From Devosia sp. Leaf420 (GTDB lineage: Bacteria; Pseudomonadota; Alphaproteobacteria; Rhizobiales; Devosiaceae), in the NCBI RefSeq assembly GCF_001425445.1, contig NZ_LMQU01000010.1, forward strand, positions 317,501-381,500: a DNA stretch of 64,000 nucleotides, written 5' to 3'. Both the position numbers and the translations under genes were made by a program. Below the pieces are notes generated by a model that was not told the origin of the DNA, did not search any database, and was given only the letters and a program-made list of their open reading frames with translations. Shown here piece by piece: positions 10,543-19,170 of the stretch. How positions within the stretch are numbered: position 1 is the stretch's first letter; every line of letters starts with the position of its first letter.

Positions 10543-12072
10543 ATGCGCACTTTTCTTCACGTCACGGCAGGAACCTTGCTTGGCCTGATGCTGACCACGG
10601 GACTGACTGTGCCGAGCCTGGCACAGCCAACCGCGAAACCAGCAGCGGCCGATATCGACTTTGGCAATGATTCCTCCGATTGGGCGAAAGACGGAGAGTG
10701 CGACGATCCGCGCTTTACCGGCGAAGGCATGGCCGACCAACTGGTCGATGAAGACATCCTCAAGGATGCGACCGACTGCAAGGCCGCCTTCGATGCGGGC
10801 AAGATCACCCTCAAGGACGATACGGCGACGGCGCCACCGACCGTTGTGGATATCAATCCACCCGTGGCGCCGAAGGCCAGCGACATCGACTTTGGCGATG
10901 ATTCCTCTGAATGGGCCAAGGACGGTGAATGCGACGATCCCCGCTTTACCGGCACCGGCTCGGCTCAGGAGCTGGTCGATGCCGATCTCCGCAAGGACGC
11001 GACGGACTGTAAGGCAGCTTTTGAAGCCGGCACGGTCACTCTGGTCGAAGGGGGCGAAATCCCACCTGCTGTGAATGTTGCCGATATCGATTTTGGCGAT
11101 GATTCCTCGGAATGGGCCAAAGACGGCGAATGCGACGATCCGCGCTTTACTGGCACGGGTTCGGCTCAGGAGCTCGTTGACGCAGACATCAAGAAAGACG
11201 CCACCGACTGCAAGGCGGCTTTTGTCGCCGGCACTGTGACCCTTAAGGACACCGGCACCAACCCGGCCGATATCGCTATCGCGACCCCGATCAATGCGAT
11301 CAACTTTGGCGACGATTCCTCAGAATGGGCCAAGGATGGCGAGTGCGACGATCCACGCTTCACCGGCACCGGTTCGGCGAAAGAACTGGTCGATGCCGAC
11401 CTGATGAAGGATGCCACCGATTGCCGCTCTGCCTACGAGGCCGGCACCGTGACGCTCAAGGACACGAGTGGCGCTGCCGCAACGACGCCGGTCGGCGAGA
11501 TCGACTTTGGCGATGATTCCTCGGAGTGGGCCAAGGACGGCGAATGCGACGATCCGCGCTTCATCGGCACGGGCGTTGCGAGCACCACGCTTGCCGAAGA
11601 CATCAAGAAGGACGCAACCGACTGCAAGGCGGCCGTCGAGGCGGGCACTGCGACCTTCCAGGGCGAACAGGCCGCCGCCGCCTTTGATTTCGGGTCGGAT
11701 TTTTCCAAATGGGCCAATGATGGCGAATGCGACGACCTGCGCTTTGAAGGTCCGGGCACCAACAAGAAGCTGCTCACCGAAGACCTGATGGGCGACGCCA
11801 CCGACTGCAAGGCGCTGCTCGACGAAGGTCGCGTTTCGATCCGCCAGGTCTATGCGCCCGAATATGCAGCCGGCGCGCCTTATGACAGCTCGGACATCGA
11901 CTTTGGCGACAACTCCTCCTCCTACGCCAATGACGGCGAATGCGACGATCCGCGCTTCCAGGGCCCCGGCGCCGCCACGACACTTCTTGACAGCGACCGC
12001 ATGTCCGACGCCGACGACTGCAAGACGGCGTTCGAGGCCGGAACGGTGGTTCTGATCGACGGCGAAAGCTGA
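10543..12072 (+). CDS. Secreted protein of seven tandem Cys-containing repeats (function unknown)
   Basis: A 509-residue protein with a signal peptide (basic MRTFLHV, hydrophobic core, cleavage likely after PSLAQ). The start at 10543 is preferred over an ATG at 10516 because GGAAGGGAC lies just upstream. The mature part is seven repeats of about 55-70 residues. Each carries a first block like FGDDSSEWAKDGECDDPRF and a second block like DATDCKAAFEAGTVTL, with one Cys in each, giving 14 Cys. Repeats 2-4 are nearly identical; repeats 1, 5, 6 and 7 diverge. Linkers are Pro/Ala/Thr-rich. The protein is strongly acidic (Asp/Glu clusters), suggesting disulfides and perhaps divalent-cation binding in the periplasm or outside; both are inference. 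I do not recognise a named family. A terminator follows. Confidence 0.9.
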   Translation: MRTFLHVTAGTLLGLMLTTGLTVPSLAQPTAKPAAADIDFGNDSSDWAKDGECDDPRFTGEGMADQLVDEDILKDATDCKAAFDAGKITLKDDTATAPPTVVDINPPVAPKASDIDFGDDSSEWAKDGECDDPRFTGTGSAQELVDADLRKDATDCKAAFEAGTVTLVEGGEIPPAVNVADIDFGDDSSEWAKDGECDDPRFTGTGSAQELVDADIKKDATDCKAAFVAGTVTLKDTGTNPADIAIATPINAINFGDDSSEWAKDGECDDPRFTGTGSAKELVDADLMKDATDCRSAYEAGTVTLKDTSGAAATTPVGEIDFGDDSSEWAKDGECDDPRFIGTGVASTTLAEDIKKDATDCKAAVEAGTATFQGEQAAAAFDFGSDFSKWANDGECDDLRFEGPGTNKKLLTEDLMGDATDCKALLDEGRVSIRQVYAPEYAAGAPYDSSDIDFGDNSSSYANDGECDDPRFQGPGAATTLLDSDRMSDADDCKTAFEAGTVVLIDGES

Positions 12073-12097
12073 GGAATTTTTGGATTTGAACGTGAGG

Positions 12098-12127
12098 CGG
12101 CGGGGCTTTGGCTCCGCCGTTTTTGTT
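12098..12127 (+). terminator. Rho-independent terminator after the seven-repeat protein
   Basis: A 9-bp stem (12098-12106 with 12111-12119, one G-T pair) has a TTTG loop and is followed by TTTTTGTTT. It starts about 25 bases after the stop codon. Confidence 0.8.
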
Positions 12128-12156
12128 TGGGACGCATGCTCCGGTGCGTGAGGCTC

Positions 12157-12272
12157 CACCCCCTCCCAGCCTCCCCCATCTAGGGGGAGGTGCAGGGACG
12201 GTGGATATGGTGAGATAGTGCAACACACTCGATCGGCACCTCCCCCTTGATGGGGGAGGCTGGGAGGGGGTG
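12157..12272. repeat. 116-base palindromic intergenic repeat, copy A
   Basis: Its outer ends are inverted (CACCCCCTCCCAGCCTCCCC... and ...GGGGAGGCTGGGAGGGGGTG), and two inner short hairpins (CTCCCCCATCTAGGGGGAG and CACCTCCCCCTTGATGGGGGAGG) flank a central spacer. Copies of the same length and design occur at 12632-12747 and 56017-56132, with a degenerate one near 25841-26008. The copies share TCGGCACCTCCCCCTT-type right halves. The putative start codon of the DUF559 gene lies in its last bases. Confidence 0.9.
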
Positions 12273-12668
12273 ATCTTGGAGCAATCAGTGGCAAGGAACT
12301 CGCTGCCGCGAAAACTGCGGCAACAGCCGACACCGGCAGAAATCCGCTTCTGGCGGCTGATCCACCCTATTCGGCAGCAGGGCTGGCACTTTCGCAAACA
12401 GGCGCCGATTGGGCGCTATGTCGTGGACTTCGTTTGCCACGCAGGAAAGCTGATCGTCGAGATCGATGGTGACAGCCACTTTATGCCTGAAGGCATTGCG
12501 CGGGATGCGGCAAGGACGGCGTTTTTGGAGGGTGAGGGATATCGAGTGCTTCGGTTCACCAATTTGGAGGTGATGGAGGAGGACGAGGGCGTTCATCTGG
12601 AGGTTTTGGGGGCGTTACAGGCAGCCGGAGTCACCCCCTCCCGGCCTCCCCCATCTAGGGGGAGGTGA
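12270..12668 (+). CDS. DUF559 (Vsr-like) endonuclease-domain protein
   Basis: A 132-residue protein with the DUF559 fold, related to very-short-patch-repair endonucleases. The core reads from LRQQPTPAEIRFWRLI through FRKQAPIGRYVVDFVCHAGKLIVEIDGDSH to GYRVLRFTNLEVM. The VDF...K.VIEIDG-type segment (here VDFVCHAGKLIVEIDG) carries the putative acidic metal ligands and Lys of a PD-(D/E)XK-like site. The GTG start at 12270 sits inside repeat copy A; a GTG at 12288 is an alternative. The stop lies inside repeat copy B, so the last dozen residues (TPSRPPPSRGR) are encoded by repeat DNA. No partner gene is adjacent; the biological role of these stand-alone proteins is not established. Confidence 0.8.
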   Translation: MILEQSVARNSLPRKLRQQPTPAEIRFWRLIHPIRQQGWHFRKQAPIGRYVVDFVCHAGKLIVEIDGDSHFMPEGIARDAARTAFLEGEGYRVLRFTNLEVMEEDEGVHLEVLGALQAAGVTPSRPPPSRGR

Positions 12669-12747
12669 AGGGATGGTGGTTGTGAATAGGTGGTGCCACA
12701 CACTCGATCGGCACCTCCCCCTTTATGGGGAAGGTTGGGAGGGGGTG
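12632..12747. repeat. 116-base palindromic intergenic repeat, copy B
   Basis: Same orientation, length and structure as copy A, with scattered substitutions in the spacer. Copies A and B are direct repeats that bracket the DUF559 gene. It lies between that gene and the 3' end of sdhB. Confidence 0.9.
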
Positions 12748-12808
12748 CTGCTCCCAAACAAAAAGGCCCGCAGCAGCACCGCGAGCCTAAAAATCCAAAA
12801 ACCCAAAA

Positions 12809-13591
12809 CTACGCAGCCTTGCGTTCGACCATCATCTTCTTGATCTGCGCGATGGCCTTGGCGGGGTTGAGGCCCTTGGGGCAGACTTTGGTGCAGTTCA
12901 TGATGGTGTGGCAGCGATAGAGCTTGAAGGGGTCTTCGAGGTTGTCGAGGCGCTCGGTGGTGGTTTCGTCGCGCGAGTCGATCAGCCAGCGATAGGCCTG
13001 GAGAAGCGCGGCGGGGCCGAGGTATTTTTCGCCATTCCACCAATAGCTCGGGCACGAGGTCGAGCAGCAGGCGCAGAGAATGCACTCGTAGAGACCGTCG
13101 AGCTTGGAGCGGTCTTCGACCGACTGCGTCCATTCCTTTTGCGGGGTGGGCGAGGTGGTTTTCAACCACGGTTCGATGGCGCGGTGCTGAGCGTAGAAGG
13201 TCGTCAGATCGGGGACGAGGTCCTTGACGACCGGCATATGCGGCAGCGGGTAGATCTTTACCGGGCCCGAGGAGTCGTCCATGCCCTTGGTACAGGCGAG
13301 GGTATTGAGCCCGTTGATGTTCATCGAGCACGAACCGCAAATGCCTTCGCGGCAGGAGCGGCGCAGCGTCAGGGTCGGGTCGACCTTGTTTTTCACGTAG
13401 AGCAGCGCATCGAGGATCATCGGGCCACAATCGTTGAGATCAACGAAATAGGTATCGATGCGCGGGTTCTCGTTCTTGTCGGGATCGTAGCGATAGATGT
13501 GGAACTCGCGGAGGCGCGTGGCGCCTTCGGGCTTGGGCCAGGTTTTACCCTTTTGCGGCTGATCGGCCTTGCGCAAAGTCAGTTCGGCCAT
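12809..13591 (-). CDS. sdhB: Succinate dehydrogenase iron-sulfur subunit
   Basis: Electron-transfer subunit of complex II, passing electrons from SdhA to quinone. The 260 residues contain the N-terminal plant-type [2Fe-2S] ferredoxin domain ([14 protein letters not shown]) and a C-terminal domain with the [4Fe-4S] and [3Fe-4S] ligands ([12 protein letters not shown] and [17 protein letters not shown]). Last gene of the minus-strand sdh operon. It is unusual in being separated from sdhA by two small genes and about 545 bases. Confidence 0.98.
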   Translation of the reverse strand: MAELTLRKADQPQKGKTWPKPEGATRLREFHIYRYDPDKNENPRIDTYFVDLNDCGPMILDALLYVKNKVDPTLTLRRSCREGICGSCSMNINGLNTLACTKGMDDSSGPVKIYPLPHMPVVKDLVPDLTTFYAQHRAIEPWLKTTSPTPQKEWTQSVEDRSKLDGLYECILCACCSTSCPSYWWNGEKYLGPAALLQAYRWLIDSRDETTTERLDNLEDPFKLYRCHTIMNCTKVCPKGLNPAKAIAQIKKMMVERKAA

Positions 13592-13679
13592 TCTTTTGTT
13601 CCTTCAGAGGCGGACGCGTGGGTCGTCCGAAAGGCGTTCAGTTCAGTGTCGTGAGAGCTTTGAGCTAAAGCCCCAATCA

Positions 13680-13970
13680 TCAGTAGTTCGGCTTACAAAC
13701 CTGGTTCGATTTGGCGACATAGGTGTTGTAGGCGTCGTAATCGGCGGCTTTGGGCGAGCCGCCCTTCATCGAAGAAATGACGACGGCCATGAAGCGCTCG
13801 TCGATCAGGGTCATCGCTGCATCGGCCTTGCAGCCACAAAGCGTCGCGTCCTGGGCAATGCCCATGCAGACCTTATAAAATTCTTCCTTTTGCGCGGCCG
13901 TTGGCGCAGCAGCAAAGCTTGGCGCGGCGCTGGCGAGAAGCAAAGGGAGGGCAAGGAGCAGTTTATGCAT
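13680..13970 (-). CDS. Small periplasmic four-cysteine protein inside the sdh operon
   Basis: A 96-residue protein with a clear signal peptide (MHKLLLALPLLLASAAPSFA, cleavage near Ala20-Ala21). The mature part of about 75 residues has Cys in KVCMGI, TLCGCKAD and a last Cys at NQVCKPNY, four in all. It is likely a disulfide-stabilised helical protein. Its start overlaps the end of the 53-residue ORF by 8 bases, suggesting translational coupling, and sdhB begins 88 bases downstream. I do not recognise the family. A link to complex II is suggested only by position. Confidence 0.8.
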   Translation of the reverse strand: MHKLLLALPLLLASAAPSFAAAPTAAQKEEFYKVCMGIAQDATLCGCKADAAMTLIDERFMAVVISSMKGGSPKAADYDAYNTYVAKSNQVCKPNY

Positions 13971-14124
13971 GGGTCTGATCCCGGGAAGCGGGGTTGGTCC
14001 GTGGCGCCGGCGCAGCTTTGGAAACTACAGGCTTTTGCGCCGCGGCCTTGCTATCGCGATGGGCGAAGGCGGCGGCCCAGATGCCCTGCTCTTTCTCGTC
14101 AAAACCTGCGCAATTGCGGCACAT
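13963..14124 (-). CDS. 53-residue CXXC protein inside the sdh operon
   Basis: Short ORF starting 11 bases after the sdhA stop, with a good ribosome-binding site (AAGGAC, 7 bases before the ATG). The product begins MCRNCAGFDEKE, a CXXC pair at Cys2 and Cys5, followed by a basic, Ala/Pro-rich, probably disordered tail. It has no signal peptide or membrane segment. It overlaps the next gene by 8 bases. It might bind metal or an Fe-S cluster through the CXXC, but that is a guess. Its small size means the coding call depends on the ribosome-binding site and spacing. Confidence 0.5.
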   Translation of the reverse strand: MCRNCAGFDEKEQGIWAAAFAHRDSKAAAQKPVVSKAAPAPRTNPASRDQTHA

Positions 14125-14135
14125 GGTTTGGGTCC

Positions 14136-15947
14136 TTAGTAAACGCGCGCCTTGGGGGCGATCTTCTTGAGATCGATTCCACCCTGATCGTAGGGGGTCA
14201 GGGGCTCGGTGATCACCGGGCGATAGGACAACGCTACAGCGCCCGTGGCGATATCGACTGTGGCCAGCGTATGCTTGCGCCATTCGACGTCGTCGCGATT
14301 GGGAAAATCCTCGTGGGCGTGAGCGCCGCGCGATTCGTGGCGGGCTTCAGCCGAGACGACCGTCGCCATGGCGCAGGCCATGAGGTTTTCAAGTTCGAGC
14401 GTTTCGACGAGATCGGAATTCCAGATCAGCGAGCGATCGGTGACCTTCACATCGGGGAGGCGCGAATAGATCTCGCTCATGGCTTTGACGCCATTCTTGA
14501 GCGAGGCGTCGGTGCGGAAGACGGCCGCATCGAGTTGCATGGTGCGCTGCATCTCATCGCGCAACTTGGCCGTCGGCTGGCTGCCATTGGCGTTGCGGAG
14601 GCGATCGAAGCGGGCGAGGATTTTGGCGTCTTCCGCAGCATTGATGCCGGGGATCGGCGCCGACTTATCCATCACCTTGCCAGCGCGGATGGCGGCGGCG
14701 CGGCCAAAAACCACGAGATCGGTGAGGGAATTCGAGCCCAGGCGATTGGCGCCATGCACCGAGGCGCAGGCGGCTTCGCCCACAGCCATCAGGCCCGGCA
14801 CGATGCGGCCTGGATCGTCAGCCGTAGGGTTGAGGACTTCGCCGTGATAGTTCGCGGGGATGCCGCCCATATTGTAATGGACGGTCGGCAGCACCGGGAT
14901 CGGCTCGCGGGTGAGGTCGACACCGGCAAAAATCTTGGCCGATTCGGTAATGCCCGGCAGGCGCTCGTGCAGCACTTTGGGATCGAGATGATCGAGGTGC
15001 AGGTAGATGTGGTCCTTGTTGGGGCCGACGCCGCGGCCTTCGCGGATTTCGAGCGTCATGCAGCGCGAAACGACGTCGCGCGAGGCGAGGTCCTTGGCGT
15101 TGGGGGCATAGCGCTCCATGAAGCGCTCGCCTTCGGAATTGGTGAGATAGCCGCCTTCACCGCGGGCGCCCTCGGTGATGAGAACGCCGGCACCATAAAT
15201 GCCGGTCGGGTGGAACTGCACGAATTCCATATCCTGGAGCGGCAGGCCGGCGCGGGCGACCATGCCATTGCCGTCGCCGGTGCAGGTATGGGCTGAAGTC
15301 GCGGAGAAATAGGAGCGGCCATAGCCGCCGGTTGCCAAGACAACCATCTTGGCGCGGAAGCGGTGGAGCGTGCCGTCGTCAAGCTTCCAGGCGATGACGC
15401 CCTGGCACTCACCGTTTTCGCCCATGATCAGATCGAGCGCAAAGTACTCGATGAAGAACTGCGCGTCGTTCTTGACCGACTGGCCATAGAGCGTGTGCAA
15501 AATGGCGTGGCCAGTGCGGTCGGCGGCGGCGCAGGTGCGCTGCACCGGGGGGCCATCGCCGAATTCGGTCATGTGGCCGCCGAAGGGGCGCTGATAGATG
15601 CGGCCATCCTGCGTGCGGCTGAAGGGCACGCCATAGTGCTCGAGCTCATAAATGGCGGCGGGCGCTTCGCGCGCCAGATATTCCATGGCGTCGTTGTCGC
15701 CGAGCCAGTCCGAACCTTTTACGGTATCGTACATGTGCCACTGCCAGGAATCGGGCCCCATGTTCTGGAGCGAAGCGGCAATGCCGCCCTGGGCGGCGAC
15801 GGTGTGCGAGCGGGTCGGGAAAACCTTGGTGATGCAGGCGGTATTAAAACCCTGCTCAGCCATGCCGAGAGTTGCGCGGAGACCGGCGCCGCCAGCGCCA
15901 ACCACCACCACGTCGAATTCGTGGTCGATCAGTTCGTAATTGGCCAT
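14136..15947 (-). CDS. sdhA: Succinate dehydrogenase flavoprotein subunit
   Basis: Catalytic subunit of complex II: oxidises succinate to fumarate with covalently bound FAD. The 603 residues begin with the dinucleotide-binding loop [13 protein letters not shown]. The flavin-linking His is at about residue 48 ([10 protein letters not shown]). The active-site segment with [11 protein letters not shown] and the capping domain follow. The start is placed at 15947, just before [12 protein letters not shown], because the longer reading upstream is low-complexity shadow sequence and GGGG lies at ribosome-binding distance. sdhD ends 5 bases upstream. Confidence 0.98.
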   Translation of the reverse strand: MANYELIDHEFDVVVVGAGGAGLRATLGMAEQGFNTACITKVFPTRSHTVAAQGGIAASLQNMGPDSWQWHMYDTVKGSDWLGDNDAMEYLAREAPAAIYELEHYGVPFSRTQDGRIYQRPFGGHMTEFGDGPPVQRTCAAADRTGHAILHTLYGQSVKNDAQFFIEYFALDLIMGENGECQGVIAWKLDDGTLHRFRAKMVVLATGGYGRSYFSATSAHTCTGDGNGMVARAGLPLQDMEFVQFHPTGIYGAGVLITEGARGEGGYLTNSEGERFMERYAPNAKDLASRDVVSRCMTLEIREGRGVGPNKDHIYLHLDHLDPKVLHERLPGITESAKIFAGVDLTREPIPVLPTVHYNMGGIPANYHGEVLNPTADDPGRIVPGLMAVGEAACASVHGANRLGSNSLTDLVVFGRAAAIRAGKVMDKSAPIPGINAAEDAKILARFDRLRNANGSQPTAKLRDEMQRTMQLDAAVFRTDASLKNGVKAMSEIYSRLPDVKVTDRSLIWNSDLVETLELENLMACAMATVVSAEARHESRGAHAHEDFPNRDDVEWRKHTLATVDIATGAVALSYRPVITEPLTPYDQGGIDLKKIAPKARVY

Positions 15948-15952
15948 TGTGA

Positions 15953-16342
15953 TCAACCCCAGAAGACGAGTTTGGCAATGGCGCCGATGGCGGCCACCGC
16001 AACGAGAAGACAAAAGAGCGTATTGAGCAGCATGGCGAGGCTGAACATGCGGCCATGGACATAGTCTTCAAGCGTGTCGCGCATGCCATTGCGCATATGG
16101 ACGGCAACGATCGCGATCAGGGCGGCAAAGGGCAGGCCGATCAGCGGATTACCGATGACGCCGACCATATCCGCACGATCCTGGCCGCCAAGACGCACGA
16201 TGATGAACAGCAGAAAGCCCAAAAAAACGATGTTGATCAGGCCGGTGATGCGCTGCGTCATGAAGTGACGCGTTGCGGCCTTGGCATCGCCATAGTGGGT
16301 CTTGGGATTGGCGACCATGTCGCGGGTGATGGTTTCACGCAT
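15953..16342 (-). CDS. sdhD: Succinate dehydrogenase membrane anchor subunit
   Basis: 129-residue membrane anchor of complex II with three predicted helices (about 32-52, 60-80 and 97-122). The conserved segment [16 protein letters not shown], between helices 2 and 3, includes the His/Asp-Tyr region involved in heme and quinone binding in SdhD proteins. It lies 3 bases after sdhC and 5 bases before sdhA, in the order sdhC-sdhD-sdhA. Confidence 0.95.
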   Translation of the reverse strand: MRETITRDMVANPKTHYGDAKAATRHFMTQRITGLINIVFLGFLLFIIVRLGGQDRADMVGVIGNPLIGLPFAALIAIVAVHMRNGMRDTLEDYVHGRMFSLAMLLNTLFCLLVAVAAIGAIAKLVFWG

Positions 16343-16345
16343 GTG

Positions 16346-16732
16346 TCAGGCTGCCCACACAAAGACGGTCCAGATAAGAAGGGTGATGATCACCGAAGCG
16401 ACGAGCGTGGCCCAGGCCATGGTCTCGCGCTGGCCCGGCTCCATCATCGCGGCAAAGTCCCAGACCCAATGGCGGAGGCCACCGCACATGTGGTGGACGA
16501 GGCTCCAGGTAAAGCCAAAGAGCACGATCTGCCCGAACCAAGAGGCAAAGACCACGTTGACGAGATCCAGCGCATCCTGATCGAGCGCCGCTGCGACAAG
16601 CCAGATCGCGACCAGCGTCATGCCGGCATAGTTGGCAATGCCGGTAGCGCGGTGAAGGATCGACATGGCCATGGTGATGGTCCAGCGATAAATCTGCAGA
16701 TGCGGCGATGTGGGGCGGGCTCTGACCGACAT
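16346..16732 (-). CDS. sdhC: Succinate dehydrogenase cytochrome b556 subunit
   Basis: First gene of the sdh operon. The product is a 128-residue three-helix membrane protein. Family signatures are RPTSPHLQIYRW at the N-terminus, SILHRATGIANYAG in the quinone-site region, and SLVHHMCGGLRHWVWD, which holds the axial heme His. I start it at the second Met (16732, MSVRARPTSPH), since the family opens there; an upstream ATG at 16759 would add nine residues. A candidate promoter lies about 55 bases upstream. Confidence 0.95.
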   Translation of the reverse strand: MSVRARPTSPHLQIYRWTITMAMSILHRATGIANYAGMTLVAIWLVAAALDQDALDLVNVVFASWFGQIVLFGFTWSLVHHMCGGLRHWVWDFAAMMEPGQRETMAWATLVASVIITLLIWTVFVWAA

Positions 16733-16786
16733 GGGATATCCGGGGCCTGGGGGACTCAATGTGGTCCAGTTTGGAATAGTTCGAGA

Positions 16787-16815
16787 TTACTAGCCGCCAT
16801 TCCTTACCAAATCAA
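16787..16815 (-). promoter_or_regulatory. Candidate sigma70-type promoter of the sdh operon
   Basis: On the minus strand TTGATT (16810-16815) and TAGTAA (16787-16792) are separated by 17 bases, in the 258-base gap between sdhC and the divergent MFS gene. The predicted start gives a leader of about 50 bases. Called by eye. Confidence 0.4.
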
Positions 16816-16990
16816 AGCTCTTTCCGGCCTTCCATCTCCGCCTTTTGGCGAATACCGCACTTTGTTCGCAGAGCGAACGTCATGTTCGCGGGACGCGCGT
16901 ATTTTTGGGCTTTTAAGATTTGTGCGTGGGGTGGACGGGGTGATTGTCACCAACAGCTGGATGCGCCAAGGAGGCGAGAACCATTGAGTC

Positions 16991-18187
16991 GTGACCGTGC
17001 CGCTGCTGCTTCTCGTCAATCAATTCATATTCATGCTCGGCTTTTACATGGTCGTGCCGTTCCTCGCCGTGTTCATGCGCGAGGACCTGGCGCTGCAAAG
17101 CGCGGCGATCGGGCTGGTGCTGGGGATGCGCACCTTTGCCCAGCAGGGATTGTTTTTGGTCGGCGGGGCGTTTGCCGACAAACTGGGGCCGAGAAAGCTG
17201 ATCCTTCTCGGTTGTGCCACGCGGATTGTCGGGTTCGGCATTTTAGCGTTCAGTTTTGATTTCACGACTGTGCTGATCGGCGCCTGTTTGACGGGCTTTG
17301 CGGGAGCGCTGTTTTCGCCGGCGATCTCGTCGCTCGCGGCGAAGGTCGGTGACGACAAAGAGGGGCGGGCGCGGTTTTTTGCCAAGCTCGCCGTCTGGGG
17401 GGAACTGGGCGCAGTCGCAGGACCATTTGCAGGAGCGCTCCTGCTCGGGATTGGCTTTAAGGCCATGGCCCTTGGCGGCGCTGGCGTCTTTGCCGTGGCC
17501 TATCTCATCCTGCACATCCGCTTGCCGCGTGAGGTGCAGGCGCCGCGGCGGGCGGAGGATGGCCCCTGGTGGCACGTGTTCCGCGATCGGCTCTTTGTGC
17601 TCTTTACCTTCGCCCATAGCGGGTTTCTGTTGAGCTACAATCAACTCTACTTTGCGCTCCCCGTCGAAATCACCCGATCGGGCGGCAGCGAAACCGAAAT
17701 GGCGCCGCTCTTCATGCTTGCGTCGCTGATGATCGTGACTCTGCAATTGCCAGTGACGCGAATAGCCCAGCGCCTGCCCTGGGGTTTTAGTCTCTCCGCA
17801 GGTTTTCTCTTGATGGCTCTGGCCTTCGGAACGGTTGCTGCCTTTGCAAGTCACGCGCCCATGGGAGGGCTGTTGAAACTGGCGCCCGCTACGCTGATGG
17901 TGATCTTGCTGATTTTTGGGCAGATGATCGTCAAACCCATTGCCATGGATATCGTGGCGCGGATGGCGGGGACGCGGCCGACGGGCGTTTATTATGGCGC
18001 GCTGGCATCGGCGGGCGGCCTGACAGTACTTTTGGGCAATGTGCTGATCGGGCCGCTGCTCGATGGTGCGCTAAAACCGGGCAGTGCGGCGCCCTTGCCT
18101 TGGCTGATCCTTGCCGTGGTGCCGGCCATTTGCGCACTGGCGATTATTCCGATTGCCCAGGCCGTTACGAAGCGCGCCGGCGCTTGA
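16991..18187 (+). CDS. MFS transporter, probable multidrug/metabolite exporter
   Basis: 398-residue major facilitator with about 12 predicted helices. The MFS loop motif between helices 2 and 3 is visible (GGAFADKLGPRKLILLG). The overall shape and opening VNQFIFMLGFYMVVPF resemble MdtH/YdeE-type drug:H+ antiporters; the substrate is unknown. The GTG start at 16991 is forced, because the same frame has a stop just upstream. A strong AAGGAGG lies 16 bases away, further than normal, so initiation may be inefficient. The next gene, an iron-type periplasmic binding protein, begins 58 bases downstream, so siderophore transport is possible but unproven. Confidence 0.85.
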   Translation: MTVPLLLLVNQFIFMLGFYMVVPFLAVFMREDLALQSAAIGLVLGMRTFAQQGLFLVGGAFADKLGPRKLILLGCATRIVGFGILAFSFDFTTVLIGACLTGFAGALFSPAISSLAAKVGDDKEGRARFFAKLAVWGELGAVAGPFAGALLLGIGFKAMALGGAGVFAVAYLILHIRLPREVQAPRRAEDGPWWHVFRDRLFVLFTFAHSGFLLSYNQLYFALPVEITRSGGSETEMAPLFMLASLMIVTLQLPVTRIAQRLPWGFSLSAGFLLMALAFGTVAAFASHAPMGGLLKLAPATLMVILLIFGQMIVKPIAMDIVARMAGTRPTGVYYGALASAGGLTVLLGNVLIGPLLDGALKPGSAAPLPWLILAVVPAICALAIIPIAQAVTKRAGA

Positions 18188-18245
18188 CACCACGAAGCCA
18201 ATGGGATTGAGAAACTTGACACCTGATATCAGGATTGGATGGACC

Positions 18246-19163
18246 ATGGTTTCTCGCCGCCTTGTCACGCTGCTGAGCGTGCCTCTTCTTCTCGCGCTCG
18301 CAATGTCGGCCTTGGCGCGCGACATCACGCACGCCATGGGCGTTACCGATGTGCCCGAAAAGCCGCTGCGCATCGTGGCGCTGACCAATGAGGCGACCGA
18401 GGATCTCTTGGCGCTTGGCATCGTGCCGGTGGGTGCCGTGCGGTCGGCCAATGCCGATCCCTGGTTCGACCACGTCTCTGAAATGCTCAAGGGTGTCACG
18501 GTCGTTGGCGAGGAACTGGCGCCGAACCTCGAGGTCATTCTCTCGCTCGAGCCTGATCTGATTCTGGGCAACAAGAAGCGCCACGAAGATATCTACGAGC
18601 AGCTTTCGGCCATTGCCCCAACCGTGTTTGTCGAGAACATCACCGGCCAGTGGCGGCAGAACCTTGCCTTTTACGCGGACGCCGTGAACCAGACGGAAAA
18701 GGGCGCGGAAGTTCTCAAATATTACGAAGATCGCGTGGCGCGTATCAAGGCGGCGCTTGGTGATCAGGTCAATGAAAAGGTCGGGCTGGTGCGCTTCATC
18801 GCGGGCCAGAACTACGCCTATAACAATGACAGTTTTTCAGGCTCTATCCTGCGCGACATCGGCTTTGGCCGCCCCGCGGCGCAGGACAAGGCCGGCTTGG
18901 CCGAAAAGATCACGCTCGAGCGTATTCCCGAACTCGATGGCGATCGCCTGCTGCACTTCAGCTACGAAACCGGCGACGGTGGCGCGACCAAGGAAGCCGA
19001 AACCTGGATGGCCTCGCCGCTCTGGCAGAATCTCGAAGTCGCCAAGGCGGGCCATGTCTATGCCGTATCCGACACAGTCTGGGCGACGGCCGGTGGGGTG
19101 ATGGCCGCGCATCTCGCGCTCGACGATATCGAAAAAATCTACGGGCTTGCCTCGTCGCGCTGA
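18246..19163 (+). CDS. Iron/siderophore-type ABC transporter periplasmic binding protein
   Basis: 305-residue FecB/FhuD-like class III substrate-binding protein. Residues 1-24 form a signal peptide (MVSRRLVTLLSVPLLLALAMSALA) with an Ala-type cleavage site and no lipobox. The family signature follows: a THAMG..DVPEKPLRIVALT opening, then LEVILSLEPDLILGNK. The start at 18246 is chosen because it begins the signal peptide; upstream reading is not protein-like. No permease or ATPase gene is adjacent, so it either serves a transporter encoded elsewhere or is an orphan. A Fur box was not evident in the short upstream gap. Confidence 0.88.
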   Translation: MVSRRLVTLLSVPLLLALAMSALARDITHAMGVTDVPEKPLRIVALTNEATEDLLALGIVPVGAVRSANADPWFDHVSEMLKGVTVVGEELAPNLEVILSLEPDLILGNKKRHEDIYEQLSAIAPTVFVENITGQWRQNLAFYADAVNQTEKGAEVLKYYEDRVARIKAALGDQVNEKVGLVRFIAGQNYAYNNDSFSGSILRDIGFGRPAAQDKAGLAEKITLERIPELDGDRLLHFSYETGDGGATKEAETWMASPLWQNLEVAKAGHVYAVSDTVWATAGGVMAAHLALDDIEKIYGLASSR

Positions 19164-19170
19164 GCCGCGA

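Noticed and set aside
12157..12747. CRISPR-like array because of repeated palindromic arms
   Set aside because: Only two copies flank one gene here, with no regular spacers and no cas genes. It is an intergenic palindromic repeat family.
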